Below the pieces are notes generated by a model. The model did not search any database, was not told the origin of the DNA, and worked only from the letters and a program-made list of their open reading frames with translations. From Treponema sp. (GTDB lineage Bacteria; Spirochaetota; Spirochaetia; Treponematales; Treponemataceae), in assembly GCA_017550685.1 (NCBI GenBank), contig JAFZOJ010000013.1:1-47914 (forward strand): a DNA stretch of 47,914 nucleotides, in the 5' to 3' direction. Positions 25,291 through 32,585 of the stretch are shown here, piece by piece. Numbering within the stretch: the first letter of the stretch is position 1; each line of letters opens with the position of its first letter. Both the position numbers and the translations under genes were made by a program.

Positions 25291-25326
25291 AAAAAAGCTG
25301 GCATCGTGAGGTGCCAGCCTTTTTGG
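25291..25326. terminator. Bidirectional terminator between Rpn remnant and lipoprotein gene
   Basis: A-run, GCTGGCA (25297-25303), 8-nt loop, TGCCAGC (25312-25318) and T-run. It sits between the convergent Rpn region and the lipoprotein gene and fits both directions. Confidence 0.85.
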
Positions 25327-25345
25327 AAAAACCTAATTAATAAGA

Positions 25346-26581
25346 TTAGTTACCAACATTTGAAGACTGTATTGGCTGTCTCATATAGTCCTTACTATAA
25401 CTAGTTCCTACATCATAACCATCAATCGTAACATGTATTTCATCATTACTTAATAACAATACATAACCGGTATACGAAGCATTATTTCCATTACTGTTAA
25501 CATATGGAACATCAGTCATATGGCAGCTTATTCCATTATACTTTGTGTTAGAAGTATAGTTACAATTAGTGAAATGAATATAATTTCCTAAATTTAAAGT
25601 TCCAGTATTCTTAATTATATGAAATCCTTGTTTATAAAACTGAACAACAGTTGGGTCATCTTCTGTACCACCTTCTATTGTTAATGTTCCACTTTTACTA
25701 TTAAAACCAATATCAAGACTATTTCCAGTAGCAAACAAATAAGGAACTTCGGTATGTTTCAATTCTACATCACCTGTTATATTATCATAAAACATATGTA
25801 TTAAATTAAATTTATTTGCTTTGTCACCAGTTCCAAAATGGTTTGTTCCTGAAACACTAAAAGTAACAGGAAGGCTGATTGGCCATACATTGTTTTCAAA
25901 TGTTGTATTAGTAACAGTATTATCTGAGCCGTAAGTAAGAGTATAATCATATTTTACAGCAGCTTGAACAGTAGAACTTACTGAATTTGTTCCAGAATTA
26001 TAAGTAAACTTACATCCATCTATCTTACATCTACCAAAACTTGAACCACTTTTATTAACATTTACAGCACTACAACCACTTCCTCCATAACTAACTTCAC
26101 AGTTAGTTAATGTTGCATAACCACCATTAATATAAACGTTTTCCCAGTCAGCTGGTTTTGGTGCATCCTGCCCAGCAGAATTAATCTTTCTTCCTCTTGT
26201 ATCTTTAGCCGAAGTAAAAATAACACCAGTTGCTTCAAGAGTACCACCGACACCTACAGTTATTCCAGCACCGGCACCAAGTTTTACAATTGCGCCTTCT
26301 TCAATAACTAACATACCACCATCTTTGATTGTATAAGTATTATTTTTTTTTATGTAGTATGTAATTGGATTACCCTCAGCATCCTTTCCAGCCCAGGTTT
26401 CTGTATCTCCTGTAAGAGTTCCTGAAATTGGATTATCCGTATCTTCACTTACATTATCATTACCATTATTCCCTCCAAACGGATTGTTACCACCTGAATT
26501 ACCTGTGCCGCCTGGACATCCTGTTAATAAAACTGATAAGAAAGCAGTAAGAACTGCAACTTTAAGAAGTGTTTTTTTCAT
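25346..26581 (-). CDS. Putative phase-variable surface lipoprotein with beta-helix-like domain
   Basis: The chosen start (MKKTLLKVAVLTAFLSVLLT, then GC) gives a lipoprotein signal with Cys22 and an AGGAGA ribosome site 6 nt upstream. A Gly/Asn-rich linker (PGGTGNSGGNNPFGGNNGND) follows. The rest is a repeated beta pattern (GGMLVIEEGAIVKLGAGAGI, GTLEATGVIFTS, GTLTIEGGTEDDPTVVQF) typical of right-handed beta-helix surface proteins. No enzyme motif is visible. The promoter contains nine G between the -35 and -10 boxes, so expression probably switches by tract length. It lies in the accessory island between two ATPase genes. Confidence 0.8.
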   Translation of the reverse strand: MKKTLLKVAVLTAFLSVLLTGCPGGTGNSGGNNPFGGNNGNDNVSEDTDNPISGTLTGDTETWAGKDAEGNPITYYIKKNNTYTIKDGGMLVIEEGAIVKLGAGAGITVGVGGTLEATGVIFTSAKDTRGRKINSAGQDAPKPADWENVYINGGYATLTNCEVSYGGSGCSAVNVNKSGSSFGRCKIDGCKFTYNSGTNSVSSTVQAAVKYDYTLTYGSDNTVTNTTFENNVWPISLPVTFSVSGTNHFGTGDKANKFNLIHMFYDNITGDVELKHTEVPYLFATGNSLDIGFNSKSGTLTIEGGTEDDPTVVQFYKQGFHIIKNTGTLNLGNYIHFTNCNYTSNTKYNGISCHMTDVPYVNSNGNNASYTGYVLLLSNDEIHVTIDGYDVGTSYSKDYMRQPIQSSNVGN

Positions 26582-26614
26582 TATCTTTCTCCTATAAAAT
26601 AAATAATATCTTCT

Positions 26615-26644
26615 ATTATACCCCCCCCCGATATGTTTTGTAAA
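26615..26644 (-). promoter_or_regulatory. Promoter with a nine-G tract in the spacer (likely phase-variable)
   Basis: On the minus strand, TTTACA (26639-26644), an 18-bp spacer ending in nine consecutive G (26621-26629), and TATAAT (26615-26620). One G fewer would give the optimal 17-bp spacing. Similar poly-G promoters control tpr genes in Treponema pallidum (established). Confidence 0.82.
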
Positions 26645-26677
26645 GAACAAAATGGTCTGAATTAAAAACACACGCAG

Positions 26678-26695
26678 GATGACATACAACACTTT
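26678..26695 (+). repeat. 18-bp direct repeat, left copy
   Basis: GATGACATACAACACTTT is identical to 27997-28014. The two copies bracket the second repeat array and the ATPase 2 gene. The right copy holds the -35 box of icd, so the left copy may mark the edge of an insertion. Confidence 0.9.
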
Positions 26696-26805
26696 AGATT
26701 TTTACCATATCAAACTTTAGATTTTTACCATATTAGACTTTAGGTTTTTACCACTATTGACTTTAGGTTTTTACCATGTTACACTTTAGATAATTACCAG
26801 TTATT
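26691..26805 (+). repeat. Five direct repeats with exact 23-bp period upstream of ATPase 2
   Basis: ACTTTAG begins at 26691, 26714, 26737, 26760 and 26783, always 23 bp apart. The full unit reads ACTTTAG(A/G)TTTTTACCAT followed by five variable bases. The last unit contains GATAAT (26789-26794), a probable -10 box, so the array overlaps the promoter as in the other ATPase gene. Confidence 0.93.
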
Positions 26806-26821
26806 CAAAAGGAGGTAACAT

Positions 26822-27991
26822 ATGGAAGTATCAAGAAAAGCACAGGATGCTCTTTTACGGCTTGCAAATCAATTTCCGGTAGTTGGAATTACTGGTCCAA
26901 GACAAAGTGGTAAAACAACTCTTGCCAAAATGACTTTTCCAGATAAAAAATATGTTACGCTTGATGACAAGGAACTTAGAACTTTAGCAGCATCAAATCC
27001 CAAAGATTTTCTTGAAGCTTTTCCCGAAGGCGTAATTATCGATGAAGCACAAAAGGTTCCTGAAATATTTGATGCAATTAAATTATTTGTAGACAGCAAA
27101 AAATATGAACCGGGAAAATATATTCTAACAGGATCAAGCCAATTCAAGCTAAAAGAAAACATGACAGATTCCCTTGCAGGTCGTGCTGCTTTTTTACGAC
27201 TTCTGCCATTTTCACTCAGTGAATTGAAAACTTCAAAACTTGTTCCACAAAACCCCTATGATTTAATCTTTAAAGGATTTTACCCTCCCCTTTATGACAG
27301 TGAAAAACATTTTATTACTGATGACTGGTTCGAAAGTTATATAGACACATATCTTGATCTAGACGTAAAAGAACACATAACTGCCGCTAATATTTCTACC
27401 TTTAAGAAATTCATTCAGATTTGTGCGCTTTATTCCGGACAGCTTCTTTCGATGGAAAGCATTTCAAAAAATCTTGGCATATCTGCACCTACAGTAAAAC
27501 AATGGCTTTCAATTCTGGAATCTTCCTTTATCATTCATTTTCTTGAACCAGATTCCAATAATCTGGGACGTTCCATTTTAAAAACACCAAAGCTTTATTT
27601 TACCGATACAGGTTTGTTATGCCATTTACTGCGTCTTGAATCAAAAGAGGAGCTTCTTTTAAGTCCGTACAAAGGAGCTATAGTAGAAACGTTTGCTGTT
27701 ACAGAACTTTTAAAATCACGCTATAACAATGCCAAAAAACCAGAGCTTACTTTCTTCCGGGATACAAAGGGCTTTGAGGTTGATACCATTGCCGACTGGA
27801 AACATACCTATGCAATTGAAATTAAAAGTAACTCCGATACGGAACAGAATCTTTCTGCAAATACAAGAAAATATCTTTCTCTTCGTTCTGATACAGAATG
27901 CAAGGGTGCGGTTTTCTATCTTGGCGATATTACCTGTACTATAAACGGCATTCGTTATGTAAGCTGGCACGACTGGGATAGTTTAATCTAG
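26822..27991 (+). CDS. AAA+ ATPase with DUF4143 domain (copy 2)
   Basis: The 389-residue protein has Walker [19 protein letters not shown] (near residues 22-39), Walker [19 protein letters not shown], the sensor-like [10 protein letters not shown] and [19 protein letters not shown] winged-helix segment ([20 protein letters not shown]) lies at about residues 213-232 and could bind DNA. The DUF4143 part ends with [20 protein letters not shown], a PD-(D/E)xK-like pattern. A perfect ribosome site (AAGGAGGT) lies 5-6 nt before the ATG. It shares domain order but little sequence with copy 1. Its substrate is unknown. Confidence 0.88.
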   Translation: MEVSRKAQDALLRLANQFPVVGITGPRQSGKTTLAKMTFPDKKYVTLDDKELRTLAASNPKDFLEAFPEGVIIDEAQKVPEIFDAIKLFVDSKKYEPGKYILTGSSQFKLKENMTDSLAGRAAFLRLLPFSLSELKTSKLVPQNPYDLIFKGFYPPLYDSEKHFITDDWFESYIDTYLDLDVKEHITAANISTFKKFIQICALYSGQLLSMESISKNLGISAPTVKQWLSILESSFIIHFLEPDSNNLGRSILKTPKLYFTDTGLLCHLLRLESKEELLLSPYKGAIVETFAVTELLKSRYNNAKKPELTFFRDTKGFEVDTIADWKHTYAIEIKSNSDTEQNLSANTRKYLSLRSDTECKGAVFYLGDITCTINGIRYVSWHDWDSLI

Positions 27992-27996
27992 TATCA

Positions 27997-28014
27997 GATG
28001 ACATACAACACTTT
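27997..28014 (+). repeat. 18-bp direct repeat, right copy
   Basis: Identical to 26678-26695. It starts 6 bp after the ATPase 2 stop codon and contains the ATGACA -35 box of the icd promoter. Confidence 0.9.
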
Positions 28015-28026
28015 TTTCTATATAAT
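27998..28026 (+). promoter_or_regulatory. Promoter of icd, with leaderless start
   Basis: ATGACA (27998-28003), a 17-bp spacer and TATAAT (28021-28026). The icd start codon lies 9 nt after the -10 box and has no ribosome site, so transcription should begin within a few bases of the ATG. Confidence 0.8.
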
Positions 28027-28035
28027 ACACTCATT

Positions 28036-29232
28036 ATGGCAAAAATACAGATGAAAAATGCGATCGCTGAACTTGACGGCGATGAGATGACTAGAGTTTT
28101 GTGGAAGGTTATAAAGGACGAACTGCTCCTGCCTTATATTGATTTAAAGACTGAATATTACGACCTGGGCTTAAAGAGCCGCGATGATTCTGATGACAAA
28201 ATTACTTACGAAGCGGCTGCTGCAATCAAACGACTTCATGTTGGTGTAAAATGCGCTACCATTACTTCTAACCAGGCGCGCGTAGAAGAATATCATCTTA
28301 AGCAGCTTACCCCTAGCCCTAACGGAATTATCCGTGCCGAACTTGACGGTACCGTTTTCCGTGAGCCTATTTTTGTAAACAATATTCACGGTACTGTAAG
28401 CTGCTGGAAAAAGCCTATTGTGCTTGGACGCCATGCCTACGGTGACGTTTATAAAAACTGCGAAATTAAATGCCCAACAGCCGGAAAAGCAGAGCTTGTA
28501 TTTACAGGCGTAGACGGCAAGGAAATCCGTAAAACTATTATGGACATGAAGGGTCCCGGAATTATTCAGGGAATCCACAACCTTGACGATTCAATCAAAA
28601 ACTTTGCACGCTGCTGCTTTACCTATGCTCTTGACCGCAAGGTTAGCGTATGGTTTGGTGCCAAGGATACAATCAGTAAGATTTATGACGGCAACTTTAA
28701 GGCAATTTTCCAGCAGGTATTTGACGAAGAATACAAGGCTAAGTTTGAAGCCGCCGGCCTGGAATATTTCTATACTTTGATTGACGATGCCGTAGCTCGT
28801 GTAATGCGCAGCGAAGGCGGCTTTATGTGGGCAACCAAAAACTACGACGGCGACGTTATGAGCGATATGATTGCCAGTGCCTGTGGTTCGCTTGCCATGA
28901 TGACAAGTGTTCTTGTAAGCCCGGACGGCAACTTTGAATACGAAGCAAGCCATGGTACTGTTCAGAAGCACTACTACCGCTATCTTAAGGGAGAAAAAAC
29001 CAGCACAAACCCTGTTGCAACAATTTTTGCATGGACCGGTGCCCTTGCAAAACGCGGTGAATTGGACGGAACTCCTGAATTAGTTGACTTTGCAAAACGC
29101 CTTGAAAAAGCAACCTTGCAGACTATTGAAGAAGGCTACATGACAGGGGATATTGCAAGGATTGCGGAGCCTAAGGCAAAAGAAGTGCTTGATTCATGGC
29201 AGTTTATTGAGAGTATTAGAAGTAGAATGTAG
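28036..29232 (+). CDS. icd: NADP-dependent isocitrate dehydrogenase (eukaryote-like type)
   Basis: This enzyme oxidises isocitrate to 2-oxoglutarate. The 398-residue sequence is of the second IDH class, with [20 protein letters not shown] at the start, [65 protein letters not shown] and [20 protein letters not shown], including the conserved substrate-binding Arg residues and the NADP loop. Length is normal. The start codon is 9 nt after TATAAT without a ribosome site. Its promoter shares the 18-bp repeat with the left edge of the ATPase 2 cassette. Three repeat units follow the stop. Confidence 0.95.
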   Translation: MAKIQMKNAIAELDGDEMTRVLWKVIKDELLLPYIDLKTEYYDLGLKSRDDSDDKITYEAAAAIKRLHVGVKCATITSNQARVEEYHLKQLTPSPNGIIRAELDGTVFREPIFVNNIHGTVSCWKKPIVLGRHAYGDVYKNCEIKCPTAGKAELVFTGVDGKEIRKTIMDMKGPGIIQGIHNLDDSIKNFARCCFTYALDRKVSVWFGAKDTISKIYDGNFKAIFQQVFDEEYKAKFEAAGLEYFYTLIDDAVARVMRSEGGFMWATKNYDGDVMSDMIASACGSLAMMTSVLVSPDGNFEYEASHGTVQKHYYRYLKGEKTSTNPVATIFAWTGALAKRGELDGTPELVDFAKRLEKATLQTIEEGYMTGDIARIAEPKAKEVLDSWQFIESIRSRM

Positions 29233-29310
29233 ATGCCGAAACAAGTTCGGCATGACTGTCACCCCGAAACAAGTTCGGCATGACTGTCACCCCGAACTTG
29301 TTTCGGGGTC
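29233..29310. repeat. Three family E palindromic units, 28-bp period
   Basis: CCGAA begins at 29236, 29264 and 29292. The first two units share GCCGAAACAAGTTCGGC and the third is inverted in its centre (CCCCGAACTTGTTTCGGGG). They fill the convergent gap between icd and the next gene and could end transcription from both sides. Confidence 0.88.
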
Positions 29311-29936
29311 TATTGATCCCCACCTATATAACTATAACTATTCCTAACCTTTCTGGAATAGCGGACACCTAAATTGATGTGGTACTGGTAGGAGGCGCGG
29401 AACGGCTGAATGGTTTTGTTTTTGCCAAGGTTGGCATTGTCGTAGGAAAAATAATTTCGGTTGACAATTGTCCAGCCCGGCGAAACCGGCAGTTCAATTC
29501 CTGTGGTAACGCCAAGGCCAAGGTAATGCATATGCCATTCATCTGTAAGCTGGTACATATAGTGCATGCCGATGCTTGCGGTTATGTTTACATATTTAAT
29601 CTTGTCGTATACGTAATAAGTTCCAAGATACCCGTCAAACGCATAATTAATGATATTCTTTGTTTTCTGCTTCATGCCGTTAAAGGCCTGGTAAAAAGGA
29701 TAGTAGGCAGAAATATCCAGCTGAAAATTAAAATCAGGAAGCCCGTGGGTCTGCATGGAAAAATATGCACCCGCCATCATGTTTTCGCGCACAAAGTTTG
29801 AGCGGTCTTCAAGCTTTTCTATTCTGGTAACCTGCGCATAGCTTAAGCCTTCGTCAAAAGTGAGATTAAAATCAATTGCAAAAAAATCTGCGGCTGCCAC
29901 TAAGGCAAAGGCTGCAATAAGTAATAACTTCTTCAT
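29310..29936 (-). CDS. Exported beta-barrel-like outer-membrane protein, unknown
   Basis: The 208-residue protein has a signal peptide (MKKLLLIAAFALVAAADFFA) and then aromatic alternating strands typical of a small outer-membrane barrel (NITASIGMHYMYQL, HYLGLGVTTGIELPV, YQYHINLGVRYSRKV). The last strand is followed by a short tail. No named family is recognised. It is the last gene of a group that starts at the zinc-ribbon gene and murI, 18 bp after a small lipoprotein gene. Confidence 0.65.
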   Translation of the reverse strand: MKKLLLIAAFALVAAADFFAIDFNLTFDEGLSYAQVTRIEKLEDRSNFVRENMMAGAYFSMQTHGLPDFNFQLDISAYYPFYQAFNGMKQKTKNIINYAFDGYLGTYYVYDKIKYVNITASIGMHYMYQLTDEWHMHYLGLGVTTGIELPVSPGWTIVNRNYFSYDNANLGKNKTIQPFRASYQYHINLGVRYSRKVRNSYSYIGGDQ

Positions 29937-29954
29937 TCAAAAACCCCGGTAAAC

Positions 29955-30305
29955 CTAGCGAGACACATGATACAGCGTAAGCATTTTGGTTGTATTGTTG
30001 GCAGTCCAGGTCAGATAAAGCATGGCACCGCGTATATCCCATTCTGTGTTTCTGGTGTAGGTTGTATCTCCCTTAATTGAAAAAATGAGAACATTGTCTA
30101 CAACTGTCCATTCTCCCGAATAAGAAACCAGATTATTGGCAGAATCCTTTATGTTTGCCGAAAAAGTTCCGTCATCCACAAACTGAATTTTATTTCCGTC
30201 GTTGTCGCTCCAGGTGCCGTAAAGCGGACTTGGTGTGTAACAGGAAACAAAAAGCATGATAAGCAGAACTGCGGCTGCTCCAAAAACAAAACTATATTTT
30301 TTCAT
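29955..30305 (-). CDS. Small lipoprotein, lipocalin-like
   Basis: The 116-residue protein has a lipoprotein signal, MKKYSFVFGAAAVLLIMLFV and SC, with Cys22. The mature part begins PSPLYGTWSDNDGNKIQFVD and continues in short beta strands (GTFSANIKD, YSGEWTVVDNVLIFSIKG), a pattern seen in small lipocalin-like periplasmic lipoproteins. Function is unknown. It starts one base after the stop of the fibronectin lipoprotein gene in the reading direction, so it is probably co-transcribed. Confidence 0.7.
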   Translation of the reverse strand: MKKYSFVFGAAAVLLIMLFVSCYTPSPLYGTWSDNDGNKIQFVDDGTFSANIKDSANNLVSYSGEWTVVDNVLIFSIKGDTTYTRNTEWDIRGAMLYLTWTANNTTKMLTLYHVSR

Positions 30306-30306
30306 A

Positions 30307-32574
30307 TTATTCCTCCCCTACAGTCCAGCTTACATCACCTTCGCCAAGAACTGTATTGCCGTTTTTATCCTGAGTGCAGACTACATAAACTCCGCCTCCG
30401 GCTCCTCCGCCTTTAATTTCAAGGCGGTCATATTTTGCATAGCCCGGATACATTCCGCTCTTTTCTGCGCGGTTTGTTCCGTCCATGGTTCCGTTTGCAC
30501 TCATATTTGCGGTGGTATTTGTATCTCCGTTGAGCAGGAAGTAAACGCCGTTTTCAGGATTTCCTGCGGCATATACTTCGGCATAGTTGTCATAATGCAT
30601 TACGATTCTGGCTCCAAGACCTTTTACTTCGGCCTTGTAATAAAGGCTTCCGCTGATTACGCCGTAAATGGTTTCGGAACCAATCTTGTCCATATCGTTT
30701 GATTTATGCATAAGGGTCAGGTGTGCCTGAGACATTTTTACGGTTTTGTTGTATTCGCGGAACCACTGGTCTCGGGTCAAGGCCCCGTAGCCTCGGGAGT
30801 CTTTGGTCTGGGCATTTCCGTTTTTGCCCTGGCCAAGCATATTAAGCGAAACTACCCTGTAATAATAGAAGGAGCCTGCGCGGGCTGTTTCGTTTCTGTC
30901 TATGAATTCAAGGCCTGTAACCGGGTCGTCGGTAATCTTTTTGAAAGAAGAATCCGGCTTGGTAGAACGGTATACGTGGTAGCCTGCAGGGTTGTCTCCC
31001 GAAGGTGCTGCCCAGGTAATCTTTACAGGGTAAACTCCGTTTGTATTTGCAGTATAGGCGCTTATGCCACCGAGAGAAGAAGTCTTACTTGCAGTTACAT
31101 TCTGAGGTGCACGAGGGCACGGAGCAATGGTAACGCTCTTTTCGCTTTCCAGTCCGTCATCATTCATGGTACTGATTTTAAAGAACGAACGACGAGGTGT
31201 TTCGTAACAGCAGTAGCCTTCGGAATCTATCTGAAGGAATTCGGTATCAGGTATAAGGTGAAGAGAAACCGGTTCATATTCGTCAAACGAAACATTATCC
31301 GAAGCATAAATATTATATGAATAAGAAGTCTGGGCATCGTCAAAACCAACGGCCGGAGTCCAGCGGATAAGTACCTTGTCCGGATCTGTAGAATCTGCAA
31401 CCTCGCAGGTAGAAGGCGGACTTAAAAGCCAACCCACAGCAGGATTTGCAGATTCTGGGCCTGTTTTGCTAAAGCCTGATTTTAAGACTTCTCCGGCATT
31501 TTCGTAACCGGATTTTACGGTTGCTATAGTCTGAACATAATAATAATATTTTACGCCGGTTTTAAGCACCGAAGAATCTGTAAACGAGGTTGCAGAAAGT
31601 CCATTAGAAACCAGAGTATAAATGGTGTCTGTATCGCTGGTTCTATAAACAGAATATTTTATATCATATTTTGCGTTGGTAATTTCGGACCACTTTATTA
31701 CAAGCTTATCAATTGACTTGCCTTTTCCGTCTTCGACCGTTACCTGGGCCGGACAGGATGGAGCGTCTGCCTTGGCAGAATAACCCAGGGCAAGCCCCGT
31801 AAACGCAGAGGTTGAACCGCTTGAAAGTACTGCGCAAACCTTGTAATAAAATTCGTTTCCTTTTTCGCTGGCAGTAAGCTCGTTTTTGTAAGAGTTTTTG
31901 TTTCCGCGCACGGTATCCAAAAGCTCCATTCCCATGCCGTTTTCTTTTTCTCCACGGTAGACAAGGTAGTTTACTGCATCAGGCACCTTTGACCATCTTA
32001 CTGTAATGTAGTCCGGGCTTTCTCCCTTGTCTGCTTCTATGGTTGCAGGAGGGCGCAAAAGCCAGCCGCAGGAATCGGAAGTAATCTTTGTAAATTCGCT
32101 GGATTCCAGACCCTGCTTTATGTTTTCTGCACTTACACGGTAATAATACAGGCAGTTATACTGTTCGTTCTGAGCACCCGGCGACGGCAGAATAAGGTCT
32201 GAATAATTATTTGAATAAACGTATTTGTTTATAACTTCAAAGTCGCCTTCTTCCGGCTGGGTGATTGCACCGCTTTCGGCATCAGGCACAACAACTGCAC
32301 GTTCTACGCGATAGGAAGTTGCATAAGGAACTTCGTCCCAGTGGAGTTTTACGGTTCCGCTGTACATGCCCTGCGAAACAAAAAGCTGCTTTGGAACATC
32401 CAGCCCCGTAATTTCTTTTTCCTTATAAAACAAATCGTTCAGATTATTTTTAGGCGTCTTTGTATCCATGCCTATTTTTGAATCGTACCAGCTGTAACAT
32501 GCAGAAAGGTTCAAACAAAGGGCCAGCAGGCCGGCAAAGAGTACAGTCATTTTTTTTGTATTTTTCATCTTCAT
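30307..32574 (-). CDS. Fibronectin type III lipoprotein (755 residues)
   Basis: The lipoprotein signal ends in LLALCLNLSAC with Cys26. At least four or five fibronectin III-like domains follow, each with the pattern of a Trp strand and a YxVYR strand: VKLHWDEVPYATSYRVERA, ITVRWSKVPDAVNYLVYRGE, LVIKWSEITNAKYDIKYSVY, VLIRWTPAVGF and VKITWAAPSGDNPAGYHVYR. The C-terminal 150 residues are different and may bind a ligand. I chose the ATG at 32574 because AGGAG lies 8 nt upstream and overlaps the upstream stop codon. It should be anchored in the outer or inner membrane and reach outward. Confidence 0.8.
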   Translation of the reverse strand: MKMKNTKKMTVLFAGLLALCLNLSACYSWYDSKIGMDTKTPKNNLNDLFYKEKEITGLDVPKQLFVSQGMYSGTVKLHWDEVPYATSYRVERAVVVPDAESGAITQPEEGDFEVINKYVYSNNYSDLILPSPGAQNEQYNCLYYYRVSAENIKQGLESSEFTKITSDSCGWLLRPPATIEADKGESPDYITVRWSKVPDAVNYLVYRGEKENGMGMELLDTVRGNKNSYKNELTASEKGNEFYYKVCAVLSSGSTSAFTGLALGYSAKADAPSCPAQVTVEDGKGKSIDKLVIKWSEITNAKYDIKYSVYRTSDTDTIYTLVSNGLSATSFTDSSVLKTGVKYYYYVQTIATVKSGYENAGEVLKSGFSKTGPESANPAVGWLLSPPSTCEVADSTDPDKVLIRWTPAVGFDDAQTSYSYNIYASDNVSFDEYEPVSLHLIPDTEFLQIDSEGYCCYETPRRSFFKISTMNDDGLESEKSVTIAPCPRAPQNVTASKTSSLGGISAYTANTNGVYPVKITWAAPSGDNPAGYHVYRSTKPDSSFKKITDDPVTGLEFIDRNETARAGSFYYYRVVSLNMLGQGKNGNAQTKDSRGYGALTRDQWFREYNKTVKMSQAHLTLMHKSNDMDKIGSETIYGVISGSLYYKAEVKGLGARIVMHYDNYAEVYAAGNPENGVYFLLNGDTNTTANMSANGTMDGTNRAEKSGMYPGYAKYDRLEIKGGGAGGGVYVVCTQDKNGNTVLGEGDVSWTVGEE

Positions 32575-32585
32575 TTTCTGCACTC

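Noticed and set aside
22489..27991. Classical toxin-antitoxin pair or prophage in the island
   Set aside because: No small overlapping gene pair, integrase, or phage structural gene is visible.
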